Source: Thiorhodovibrio frisius (lineage in GTDB: Bacteria; Pseudomonadota; Gammaproteobacteria; Chromatiales; Chromatiaceae). From it: a DNA stretch of 64,000 nt. Within the stretch, counting starts at the first letter, position 1, and each line of letters starts with the position of its first letter. The notes under the pieces were generated by a model. That model was given only the letters and a program-made list of their open reading frames with translations. It did no database searches and had not been told where the DNA came from. Made by a program: the position numbers and the translations under genes. The stretch covers positions 2,164,501 to 2,228,500 of the forward strand of contig NZ_CP121471.1 in assembly GCF_033954835.1 (NCBI RefSeq), in the 5' to 3' direction. Positions 10,908-18,820 of this stretch are shown here, piece by piece.

Positions 10908-12551
10908 CTAAGCTCCTGTTGGCTGGTGAACGCCCGGGTAGGGTGGTTCCGTGGCGATCCGCGTATCGACCAGTGCCTTGCCCAAGGTGAATTGATACAA
11001 AACCTGAAAGCCTCGATCGCGCAGTCCGAGAAGTTCGTGCAGGGCGTCGTCGAAGAAACACCCAATCCCCGTGCCCTGCCGATCATATGCCTCGGCGCCG
11101 AGGTACAGCGTCTGACCGATGAGTCCGGCTTCCACCATCAGTCGGCGATAACCCCGGGAGTCTGTCGCCAGTCCCTGTTCAAAGTCACCCAGCATGGCCA
11201 CGCAGAAGGCACTGTCCGCTGCGATGTCCTGGTGGCAGGCGCATCGGGCGGCCAGCTGACGGGTATCAGCGTGCAATAAACACATCAGCGGCAGATGCTC
11301 AGGAGCATCCGTGACGGCTTCCCAGAGGAAGTTGTCGCTCATGGCGCTCCGCAGGCGTGGGGCGGCCGCAAGATCGCGGGGCAGGGCGTACAACCCGCTC
11401 GCCAGCCCCTCGACCCGATGCACGAACAGGATGAGATGCACCTGGGCCGGCGCAGGGCGACCACTCCAGGGTGGTACAGATGGGCGAGGCACGCAGTGAT
11501 CGAGGATGGAGAAGAAGTCCTCGCGCGACAGCGGCGTCACGCCATCGAAGGCCTGGGCACTGCGGCGGCGCTGGATGATCGTGACAGCCGAGTCCGCACA
11601 ACGGAATGGAAGCGGCGCCGGTTGCGCGTTGGCAACACCATCCCCTGGCCGCGTCGACACTTGCTCTGTCGCACGGATGGCTTCATCGATCAGTGGCCAG
11701 TGGTGGCTGTGGTGGGCCGAGAGCCGGTTGGCCTTGCCCGACCACGGGCGCTCTGCCAAGGCCGCAGACAGCCCTGACGGACAGCCTGCCAGACAGCCGA
11801 TTGGGATCGACGCCGAGCGTTCCGTGGGTGTGACCAGGCAGAGCAATTCAGGATATTCCGGCTCCTCGGGAATGAACTCGTCCGCGCGGTCCAGGCCAAG
11901 CAGACAGGCCACATCCTGATCGGTCCATTGCTCCAGCACCCGGACCTGCCAGCCGCATAAACGGGCCGCGTAGCGCAGGGCTGCAAGCGCGTGCCCCAGG
12001 TCCAACAGACAATAGCGCCACGCCCGTTCGCCATATTTCCATGCCTCGCGCCAGGGAATCGAGGACAATCCGAGTAGCAAGCTCCCGGCCGGCGTGTCAT
12101 TGCAGAGGGTCTGCGACATCTCCGTGGAATCGCTGCGCCGTTGCTCCAGGCGATGGTCTTGGGGGCGATAGTGATAGAGACCGGCGGGAATCCCGGGGAT
12201 GTCAGGCATTACCAGGTAGGCTTCGGTCGGATGCAGGTTGCCGCTTGATGGATTGCAGCGCAGGGCCCAGCGCGATGGGCCGTAGCGTTTCCAGGCGGAG
12301 ATAGCCAGCGAGCAGGACAGAAAGATCCCAAGGGCATCAATGCTCAGCGGCATGGCCGCTGGGTTTACCCCGCCCGCGAGTGCGGCGAAGGGTATTGCGG
12401 GGGCCTGGTCGGCGAGTGGCAATGCGATTTGCGGACAGTCACCGTAATCGCGAAAAGCCTCAGGCTGGGTGGCCCAATCCAGCCCCCCGGGGCCGGCTGC
12501 GAAACCGTGCAAGTGATGTTTGGTACGCTCGTGGTATTCCGCTGCATGCAT
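10908..12551 (-). CDS. Tandem-domain SagB-type nitroreductase/dehydrogenase
   Basis: An FMN-dependent oxidoreductase with two SagB/ThcOx-type nitroreductase domains. The N-terminus reads YHERTKHHLHGFA, followed by GLDWATQP and the first domain (LRCNPSSGNLHPTEAYLV, YHYRPQDHRLE, CLLDLGHALAALRYAA). The second domain begins near VTIIQRRRSAQAFDG and includes LMVEAGLIGQTLYLGAEAYD. SagB relatives oxidise azolines in thiazole/oxazole-modified peptides, but no precursor, cyclodehydratase or RiPP transporter is nearby; tandem versions exist in many bacteria with unknown substrates. ATG 12551 is chosen because family similarity begins there; 12566, 12572 and GTG 12578 are in frame. Confidence 0.8.
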   Translation of the reverse strand: MHAAEYHERTKHHLHGFAAGPGGLDWATQPEAFRDYGDCPQIALPLADQAPAIPFAALAGGVNPAAMPLSIDALGIFLSCSLAISAWKRYGPSRWALRCNPSSGNLHPTEAYLVMPDIPGIPAGLYHYRPQDHRLEQRRSDSTEMSQTLCNDTPAGSLLLGLSSIPWREAWKYGERAWRYCLLDLGHALAALRYAARLCGWQVRVLEQWTDQDVACLLGLDRADEFIPEEPEYPELLCLVTPTERSASIPIGCLAGCPSGLSAALAERPWSGKANRLSAHHSHHWPLIDEAIRATEQVSTRPGDGVANAQPAPLPFRCADSAVTIIQRRRSAQAFDGVTPLSREDFFSILDHCVPRPSVPPWSGRPAPAQVHLILFVHRVEGLASGLYALPRDLAAAPRLRSAMSDNFLWEAVTDAPEHLPLMCLLHADTRQLAARCACHQDIAADSAFCVAMLGDFEQGLATDSRGYRRLMVEAGLIGQTLYLGAEAYDRQGTGIGCFFDDALHELLGLRDRGFQVLYQFTLGKALVDTRIATEPPYPGVHQPTGA

Positions 12552-12814
12552 GGTGTCAGCCGCCATGCACATTACCACGGCCGTTGCTTAAACCCTTTTG
12601 GGAACCGATCTCGATCCAATACGGCTCGGCCCCGCAAGAGCCGCAACCGTCCCAGACAGCGACGCTCTCATGCATGCTTTGCGCACTCGGACGTGGGACA
12701 GGTGTCACCTTTGGCGGCTCGGCCCCTGAGTTGTTCTCATGGTCGACCAAGGTCGGATCTGGGGAGGCAGAGCGCTTCATGTGGGGCATTGATCTTGTTC
12801 GACGACGCGACTTG

Positions 12815-13015
12815 CTAAGGCTCGGTCGGGCAGCGCCTCTGACCGAGCAGCATGCACAAGCCAAGGGTTGAGACGCCGACCGCGAGGAATACCCAGCCTA
12901 ATCCGGAGGCGGCCAGCAGCTTGAATAGGACCCCAAATGCAATCAGCGCCAGCGATAGCACCAAAACAGGTCCGCCACAACAGCGGCGAGAAAAAAGCGT
13001 GTTTGCGGGTGTCAT
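12815..13015 (-). CDS. Small hydrophobic membrane protein
   Basis: A 66-residue protein with two predicted transmembrane helices (PVLVLSLALIAFGVLFKLL and GWVFLAVGVSTLGLCMLLG) and a C-terminal QRRCPTEP. Paired cysteines (RRCCGG) precede the first helix. GGAGGA seven bases before the ATG at 13015 supports it as a true gene. The family is not recognised. Confidence 0.55.
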   Translation of the reverse strand: MTPANTLFSRRCCGGPVLVLSLALIAFGVLFKLLAASGLGWVFLAVGVSTLGLCMLLGQRRCPTEP

Positions 13016-13159
13016 CGTACAATCCTCCACGTCTGAATCGGCTTGCGAAGTGCATCGCATTGTCGAAGCGTCTTGTGACTCTCGACGTGCGGCATCGGCT
13101 AGAAGCTTTCAAGTTCATTGAGAACAGCGTTCGACAGGAATGGTGACCCTGCGTCGGGG

Positions 13160-13485
13160 CCAAGGATGAGGAAAGCTACCCGGCGGTGCTTACAAACCTC
13201 AGCGGTCATCGGGTCATCAACGCCGGGGTCTCCGGTGAGGAGAGCGATGCCGGCCTGGAACGCCTGCCGGCATTGCTCAGCACCTGGCAGCCGGATCTTG
13301 TCATCCTGGGCCATGGCGGCAATGATTTTCTGCGCCAACGCGACACCGCCAAGACCGAGGCCAAATCTTGCGGACATGATCATCCTGGCGCGCGAGCAAG
13401 GCAGTGCGGTCGTCCTGCTGGGCATCCCGCTCCCGGGTTTGTTTTTGCGGGCGCATCCGCTCGATGTTCTTGCCCGCAGGTGAGG
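13160..13485 (+). pseudogene. Decayed SGNH/GDSL arylesterase (TesA-like)
   Basis: Reading frames in this stretch together match the middle of TesA-like arylesterases: RVINAGVSGEESDAGLERLP (block II region), DLVILGHGGNDFLR (block III with the GND motif), then, after a one-base insertion near 13360, NLADMIILAREQGSAVVLLGIPLPGLFL. The start with the GDSL serine and the C-terminus with the DxxH pair are missing. Two-ended truncation plus a frameshift makes it non-functional. Confidence 0.7.
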
Positions 13486-13709
13486 GGATGGGCGAAAAAT
13501 GCGCTTCAACCGGCAGGTGCACTTGTTGAGTGACGACTTCTTCCAATGTCGGTGTCGGCTTAAAGCTAACCAGCCAGACATCAAACAGAGTCCCGTCCCA
13601 ATGCGAACGCGCCAGAGGTATCGAATGCCTTGGCAAGGGTCGATGAATAATTCAGTCACCCTATCAATAACCCATGACTGCTGGCATGCGATCGCTCAGC
13701 CGGCGTCGA

Positions 13710-14165
13710 TTACCAGGACAAGGTCTTCACCTTGGGGTCAAACAGTAGTTCCGTCACGAGGTCCGGGTTGCCCATCTGGACCCCCTCGAAGAAGTCGGCT
13801 TGCGTCAGCCCGGCGGCTTTCGAGCATGCCATGCAGGCAATGACTATCCCGCCATCAGCCATAAAGGCATGCAGCATGTCCTGAATCGAGCGACCTTCCT
13901 CTTTCATCAGGCCATGGACGTGGGATGCACGCTTCTTGTCGGCCAGGTAAATGGCGCGAACATTTAGCCAGATCGCCACTGGCTTGTAGCCGCGCTTGAG
14001 TACCTTCTCGTGGGCAAACAGAATAGCCTTGGCCGCAGCCCAGGTATCATCGGTGGTCAGGTTGACGAATAATCCGCCTTCGACGTCCTCAGCACTTGCA
14101 ACAGGTGTTGCACCAAGGATTGTTAAGGTGACAAGGATCGAAAACAACAGCTTTTTCATCATCAT
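13710..14165 (-). CDS. Exported DsrE-family protein
   Basis: A 151-residue protein with a signal peptide (LLFSILVTLTILGATPVASA) and a DsrE/DsrF-like domain. Key parts are GGLFVNLTTDDTWAAAKAILFA, the KRGYKPVAIWLNVRAI strand, and IACMACSKAAGL with the conserved cysteine pair found in sulfur-relay and periplasmic DsrE relatives. Cytoplasmic DsrE takes part in sulfur transfer; exported members occur in sulfur oxidisers, with role unknown. Three consecutive ATGs (14165, 14162, 14159) are possible starts after a GAGAAGAGAAAG site. Confidence 0.8.
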   Translation of the reverse strand: MMMKKLLFSILVTLTILGATPVASAEDVEGGLFVNLTTDDTWAAAKAILFAHEKVLKRGYKPVAIWLNVRAIYLADKKRASHVHGLMKEEGRSIQDMLHAFMADGGIVIACMACSKAAGLTQADFFEGVQMGNPDLVTELLFDPKVKTLSW

Positions 14166-14376
14166 CTTTCTCTTCTCAGGCGTTTTGGACTTCAGGTGCC
14201 AGCACAATGATTGCTAACATAGCTCCAAGTGGGGCTGTTGGATGCAAAAATCTCAGCGAATCGCTTGTCTGTGAGTGACGTTCAGCAAGGAAAGCCGAGT
14301 CAGCTGTGTGTGCGGGGGGCTTGATCTGTCCAATGGCTGATATCAAGCGTGCGGCATTCATCACGGTCGTTCCCCA

Positions 14377-15153
14377 ATGAGCCCTTGCGACTTGCATGGC
14401 CGAGGCTTCCTGGTCACCCGACCTGTCCATCAGGCTGATGGCCTGTGTCGCCTCATCGACGCTGCTGGCGGTCGTGCCCGGCGCTTTCCGGCCTTGGTGA
14501 TCGAGGCGAGGCATCATCAAAGCGCCCGTGCGCTGTTGGCCGAGGACTGGGACTTGGTCTATTTCGTCAGTCCCAATGCGGTCACCTTCGCGCATGCGCT
14601 CGCCGATGCGCGTCAGCCCTGGCTGCACGCCGGATGCATCGCGGCGGTCGGCGGCGGCACGGCGCGAGCGCTCCAAGCGTTCGGGCGACCCGCCGATCTG
14701 GTGCCGAGCGGGCGGTTCGAGAGCGAGGAGGTGCTGGCGCTACCAGCGCTTGCCCGCATGGACGGGCAGCGGGTCTTGATCGTGCGGGGGGAGGGCGGTC
14801 GTGGCCTGATGGCCGAGACGCTGCGACAGCGTGGTGCGCGCGTGAGCATCGCCGAGGTGTATCGTCGCGGCTGTCCCGAGGTCAATCCGCAGCCGCTGCT
14901 GGCGCGGTGGTCCGAAGAGATCCATTGTGTCACCGTGACCAGCGAGCAGATCCTGCGCAACCTTCTCGCCATCCTTGGCACAGCCGGGCGTGAGCGGCTG
15001 ATCAATACTCCCTTGGTTGTCATCGCCGAGCGCACCGCCGAAACCGCTCGCGCGCTGGGATTTCGGGATGTCGTGCTCGCCGAGCGCGCATCGGACGAGG
15101 CGATTCTCGCCGCCCTGTGTCGCTGCGGTGATACCGCACGCGGTTCGCTCTGA
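14377..15153 (+). CDS. hemD: Uroporphyrinogen-III synthase
   Basis: Cyclises hydroxymethylbilane to uroporphyrinogen III in haem, sirohaem and chlorophyll synthesis. The 258-residue protein has the two-lobed HemD pattern: LVTRPVHQADGL at the start, DLVYFVSPNAVTFAHAL, CIAAVGGGTARALQAFG, VLIVRGEGGRGLMAETLRQRG and VTSEQILRNLLAILG, ending with VVIAERTAETARALGF. Sequence conservation in HemD is low, but all blocks are present. hemC, the usual neighbour, is not adjacent. No strong ribosome site is visible before ATG 14377. Confidence 0.88.
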   Translation: MSPCDLHGRGFLVTRPVHQADGLCRLIDAAGGRARRFPALVIEARHHQSARALLAEDWDLVYFVSPNAVTFAHALADARQPWLHAGCIAAVGGGTARALQAFGRPADLVPSGRFESEEVLALPALARMDGQRVLIVRGEGGRGLMAETLRQRGARVSIAEVYRRGCPEVNPQPLLARWSEEIHCVTVTSEQILRNLLAILGTAGRERLINTPLVVIAERTAETARALGFRDVVLAERASDEAILAALCRCGDTARGSL

Positions 15154-15181
15154 ATGAGACCTGAGCCAATCCGGGTGAGGG

Positions 15182-15316
15182 TCACGGCTGATGAAATACC
15201 GCCTCCATGTCCGCCTCGGCCACCGGCAGGGTCAGCACCGCATGCAGCGGAAACCGCTCAGCGAGCAGTGGGACATAACCGGCGTCCTCCTTGGTCACCA
15301 GCACAACCACCCGTGC
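15182..15316 (-). pseudogene. C-terminal remnant of an unrecognised gene
   Basis: One minus-strand frame reads RVVVLVTKEDAGYVPLLAER, then HAVLTLPVAEADMEAVFHQP and stops. The strand-helix pattern and the VTKEDA segment look like a real protein C-terminus, vaguely like the end of LpxK-type kinases, but I cannot assign it. The upstream part is cut off near 15316, where an unrelated plus-strand fragment begins. Confidence 0.35.
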
Positions 15317-15324
15317 CGCAGGTC

Positions 15325-16044
15325 TGGAAGTCGCGCTACATCAATGAAGAACATCCCGACTTCCCGGCGCAGCTTGCCTTTGATGAACAAATCGACGCCC
15401 TTGGGCTGTTCGATCTGTCCGGCTACGGACCAACGGCCGAGGTGGTCGATGAGACACTCGCCCGGCACCGCTGGGAAGTGCAGGGCCTAAACCTGCGACG
15501 CAGCCAAACCCCGCCAGCACTGGATGATCCCTGCGGACGCTTCCTGCGATTTCGCGACCTGATCCTATGCGGCGAGACGCAAGCGGCCACCGGTCTTGCC
15601 AATCTGCCCAAAGAGCCGCAGAGCTGGAACGCCTTGCTGGAGCTGACCGAGCAAGTGCTTGATCCGGTCATCGACTGGTTCGGTATGATTCGCCTGACCT
15701 ATGGCTTCTGTTCACCCGAGCTGGCGAAACAGATCCCCGGCCGCATTGATCCAAAACGCGACCAGCATGCCGCGCATGAACGCAACCGCCTCGGCAACCC
15801 CATCTGCCCGCGCCTAGGCGCGGCGGTGGATTTCATCATCGAGGATGAAGACATGCGTGAGGTGGCGCAATGGATCGTGACCGAGACGCCCTTCGACCGG
15901 CTGTACTTCTATGGCAAGGACAAACCGCTGCATGTCAGCCATGGCCCTGAGCACAGCCGTCAGATCGTATTGATGCAGCCCGGCCCAAGCGGGCGACTGG
16001 TGCCGAAGGTCGTTAGTTCAGAAGCCTTTGTTCAGTCGACATAG
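15325..16044 (+). pseudogene. C-terminal fragment with an M15-peptidase-like fold, possibly from a DNA-phosphorothioation-associated methyltransferase
   Basis: From about KSRYINEEHPDF the frame encodes roughly 240 conserved-looking residues: CGRFLRFRDLILCGETQA, WFGMIRLTYGFCSPEL, DQHAAHERNRLGNPIC, RLGAAVDFIIEDEDM and FDRLYFYGKDKPLHVSHGPE. The GxAxD and HVSxGP elements resemble M15-type peptidase sheets, although the first zinc ligand is not clear. I recall similar C-termini on putative methyltransferases linked to dnd clusters; that link is uncertain. No start or catalytic N-terminal part precedes it, so it is read as a truncated gene joined to unrelated DNA near 15320. Confidence 0.5.
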
Positions 16045-16110
16045 TGCGAGCTGTGGCACGCATGGGCACTGTTTTCCTTCAAAATCGCGACTAAGGGATA
16101 GAATCAGGCG

Positions 16111-16434
16111 ATGGCATGGGTCTATTTGATCATTGCGGGAGTCTTCGAATGGGGCTGGCCGGTCGGGCTCAAGCTCGGGCTCTCGGATGCTGGTCTGCGT
16201 TGGGGCTGGATCGCCTTCTCGATCCTTTGCATGACGGCGAGCGGCGCCTTGCTGTTGCTAGCGCAGAAGACAATCCCGATGGGCACCGCCTATGCCGTCT
16301 GGACCGGTATCGGCGCTGTCGGAACTTTCGCGCTCGGGGTGATCTTGTTTGGCGAGCCGGCCACTGTGGCGCGGTTCTTCTTTGTTGGGCTCATCCTGGT
16401 CGGGATTCTTGGCCTGAAGTTGGCATCGGCTTAG
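16111..16434 (+). CDS. SMR-family exporter (SugE/Gdx-like guanidinium exporter)
   Basis: A 107-residue, four-helix small multidrug resistance protein of the inner membrane. The essential glutamate is E13 in [16 protein letters not shown], where SugE/Gdx proteins have a similar FEVGWA sequence. Helix 3-4 features ([43 protein letters not shown]) are typical. SugE-type members export guanidinium by proton antiport as dual-topology dimers. The 66-bp gap upstream is too short for a guanidine-I riboswitch. Its 3' end overlaps the convergent yqhA-like gene by 44 bp. Confidence 0.88.
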   Translation: MAWVYLIIAGVFEWGWPVGLKLGLSDAGLRWGWIAFSILCMTASGALLLLAQKTIPMGTAYAVWTGIGAVGTFALGVILFGEPATVARFFFVGLILVGILGLKLASA

Positions 16435-16951
16435 CGGTCATCAGCGAGTGATCGCGGTGGGCCGAAAAGGATATCTTGTCCATCACCGACATCAAGACCG
16501 CCGAGACAACGAAGGTGAGATGGATGATGACGTACCAGAGGAGTTTGTCGTTGGCGATCTTCTCGGCGTTCATGAACGCCTTGAGCAAATGGATGGACGA
16601 AATCGCAACGATGGATATCGCCACTTTCAACTTCAGGGTGCTGGGGTCGAGCTTGCCCAACCAGCCCAGCTTCTCGCTGTCCGCGTCGATGTCCATCTTG
16701 GAGACAAAATTCTCGTAGCCGGAGAACATCACCATCACCACCAGACTGGCGACCAGCACCAGATCAACGAGCGTGAGCACGGTGAGAATCAACGCCGTCT
16801 CCCTCATCGTCCAAAGATGGAGGAAAAGGTGGAAAATCTCCTGAAAAAACTTTAACCCCAGGGCAACAAGCACCAAGCTGAGCCCGAGATAGACGGGGGC
16901 CAAAATCCAGCGGGATGCGAACAAGGACTTCTCGATCATGCGCTCGATCAT
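16391..16951 (-). CDS. UPF0114/YqhA-family inner-membrane protein
   Basis: A 186-residue membrane protein matching the YqhA family: [20 protein letters not shown] at the start, [15 protein letters not shown]-like helix, [24 protein letters not shown] and [10 protein letters not shown], with about four helices. Function is unknown. ATG 16951 follows GCGAGG; the frame continues upstream to 17182 but only as low-complexity sequence without family similarity. Convergent overlap with the SMR gene covers 44 bp. Confidence 0.85.
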   Translation of the reverse strand: MIERMIEKSLFASRWILAPVYLGLSLVLVALGLKFFQEIFHLFLHLWTMRETALILTVLTLVDLVLVASLVVMVMFSGYENFVSKMDIDADSEKLGWLGKLDPSTLKLKVAISIVAISSIHLLKAFMNAEKIANDKLLWYVIIHLTFVVSAVLMSVMDKISFSAHRDHSLMTAKPMPTSGQESRPG

Positions 16952-17206
16952 CTTTGGCCTCGCGTTGCTTGGCAGCGAGCTTGGTCGTGAGGGAGGGGCG
17001 TGGTGCAGTGCGGCATTCGCAGGTGTGTTGGATGGGCCAGTAGGCTTCTCAGCGGGGAACCGATGCGGGCCTGAACGATCTGCCTGAGCGCCCTGATCGG
17101 TGCGCCGCGAGGCACTGGCAGGATCGTTCCGGGGCTTTAACGCCAGGACGGTCGTGAGGAAACGATGGTTAACCCGCTCCAAGTTGGTCGATCGCCCACC
17201 GGGGAT

Positions 17207-17818
17207 TCAAGTCACCGCCGGCGTCTTCTGCCAGTAGTGGCGATCATCTAGCTGGGCGAGGACGAACTCGGCGACATCCGCGCGACTGATACGCCCACCC
17301 TTGATGGATTTGTCCAGACCATGGCGATAGGTCCCGGTGCGCGGACCATCGGTCAGTCCGCCCGGGCGCACAATGGTCCAGTCAAGACCACTGGCGCGGA
17401 TCAGCTGCTCCTGCTCCGCTTTCGCCTGCATGATGGCCTTGAGACTCAGGTCCATGATCCAGCGAAACAGCGGATTGAGTTGGCGACGACTGTCGCCGGC
17501 GCCCATGGATGTGACGGCAATCAGCCGGCGCACCGCGCTCGCCTGCATAGCCTCGACAATCACCGCCGTGCCGCGTGCCTCGATCGGCGGCTGTTTCGGC
17601 TTTGAGCCCAGCACGCAAATCACAGCTTCTGTCCCCGTAATGCACTGCCGGGTCGCGGTTGCATCCAGGACATCACCGGGAATCAGCGTGAGCCCATCCT
17701 GCGCGGGAACGCGGGTTGGATCGCGCACCAGGGCTTTGATACGATGGCCCTGTGTCAGGGCTTGTGCCACCACCTCGCGCCCGGTGCCTCCAGTTGCGCC
17801 GAAGAGAGCAATATGCAT
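17207..17818 (-). CDS. NAD(P)H-binding atypical SDR (NmrA/YwnB-like)
   Basis: A 203-residue Rossmann-fold protein starting MHIALFGATGGTGREVVAQA with the GxxGxxG dinucleotide motif. Later elements are LIPGDVLDATA, VICVLGSKPKQ, AVRRLIAVTSMGAG and DWTIVRPGGLTDGP, which define atypical short-chain dehydrogenases such as biliverdin reductase B-like and YwnB-like proteins. The YxxxK pair is not evident. Substrate unknown. Confidence 0.85.
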   Translation of the reverse strand: MHIALFGATGGTGREVVAQALTQGHRIKALVRDPTRVPAQDGLTLIPGDVLDATATRQCITGTEAVICVLGSKPKQPPIEARGTAVIVEAMQASAVRRLIAVTSMGAGDSRRQLNPLFRWIMDLSLKAIMQAKAEQEQLIRASGLDWTIVRPGGLTDGPRTGTYRHGLDKSIKGGRISRADVAEFVLAQLDDRHYWQKTPAVT

Positions 17819-17974
17819 CAGATAAACCCTTCTGCTCAGTCAGTCACGGTCAGTTTGGGCGCTACGATAGCACGAGGAGCGCACCGCGAAGAGCGTGCTT
17901 GGAAGTGCCAGGAATGCGGCCCCCTTAAAAGAGCCAGTAACCGCGAGGCGAGGATTTACCGCGTTGCTGAGCCA

Positions 17975-18307
17975 TTAGCGCGAACGCACGCAATAGTTTC
18001 CGCTGGTATACCAGCCCGCCGGGCAACTTGAGCCAACCTTCTCGATTGCTGGTTTGGCGTTCTTGCCTGCCACGCAGTAATTGCTGCTGGTGTAGTACCC
18101 GGCAGGACAGTTGCCGGATTTCGGCAAGGCACCCCGCGCGCCGGAACCCGGCACACAATAATCACCCTGGGTGCGGTAGCCGCTGGGACAGCTGCCTTGT
18201 TTGACAAGTGGCTCCAACGCAAGGCTAAGGCCGCTGGTGGTCATCAGGAAGAAGGCGAGGGTGGTTGTGGACAAGATGGCAGGCAAGGACGTTGGTGGCA
18301 ATGGCAT
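17975..18307 (-). CDS. Secreted protein with three Cys-paired repeats
   Basis: A 110-residue protein: signal peptide (LPAILSTTTLAFFLMTTSGLSLA) followed by three tandem repeats, GSCPSGYRTQGDYCVPG, GNCPAGYYTSSNYCVAG and SSCPAGWYTSGNYCVRS. Each repeat has a CPxG(Y/W)xT...YCV core with two cysteines nine residues apart, so three disulphides are likely. Linkers are basic and alanine-rich (AKPAIEKVG). CAGGGG precedes ATG 18307. I do not recognise a named family; function unknown. Confidence 0.65.
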   Translation of the reverse strand: MPLPPTSLPAILSTTTLAFFLMTTSGLSLALEPLVKQGSCPSGYRTQGDYCVPGSGARGALPKSGNCPAGYYTSSNYCVAGKNAKPAIEKVGSSCPAGWYTSGNYCVRSR

Positions 18308-18398
18308 GGTCAACCCCTGAAGATGGTCGTGACTGTGCGGTGGATGCGAGAATCTCGGCGCCGGGTCTGCTGTTGCGACCTCCATCACCGGATTGAAT

Positions 18399-18742
18399 AT
18401 GACCATGAGTATTGGCGATCTATCGATCCTCTTTGCCATCATGCTGGCAATGGCCGCCATGCCAAGCACCAGTGTCGCATTGGTCGTCACGCGCGCGGCC
18501 ATGGGCGGTCTTTCCCAGGGTGTCGCCGTCACATGCGGGATCGTCCTGGGCGACCTGCTCTTTGTCGCCACCGCGCTGTTTGGGTTGGCGGCCTTAGCCG
18601 AGCGCTTGGGCGGACTGTTCGTGCTGATCAAGGTGCTCGGCGGCCTGTACCTGCTATGGCTTGGCGGCACACTGTTGTTATCACGGTCGACGCGCGACAG
18701 CGTCAACCCAAGCCTCGTCACGCAATCGGGACTGCTTACCGT
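18399..18742 (+). pseudogene. LysE-family exporter, 5' part (interrupted by an IS110-family element)
   Basis: Encodes the N-terminal half of a LysE/RhtB amino acid exporter: helix 1 with AMAAMPSTSVALVVTRAAMGG, SQGVAVTCGIVLGDLLFVAT and LIKVLGGLYLLWLGGTLLL. It is cut after the codon for Thr/Val in SGLLTV. The remainder resumes at 20286. Joining the two parts at the shared ACCGT gives 639 bases, an unbroken 212-residue protein with GLLTVRSLLAG across the junction. The interrupted copy would give a short product ending in IS sequence. Confidence 0.85.
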
Positions 18743-18820
18743 GAAAGATGCAGGTAGCTTGAGACAAACCACCCCCTGACCGCTTGGCGGCCTGAAAAAA
18801 AAACGGATTGTCGCGGCGGC

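Noticed and set aside
13099-13659. A 186-codon minus-strand frame
   Set aside because: It runs antisense to the SGNH esterase remnant, whose motifs are clear on the plus strand.
15154-15320. N-terminal extension of the M15-like fragment directly after hemD
   Set aside because: The Pro/Arg-rich translation is the antisense of a minus-strand C-terminal remnant and has no domain character.
16045-16110. Guanidine riboswitch before the SMR exporter
   Set aside because: Only 66 bases are available and no aptamer-like elements are seen.
16952-17182. Longer YqhA-like protein starting at 17182
   Set aside because: The extension is low complexity; family similarity and a ribosome site start at 16951.
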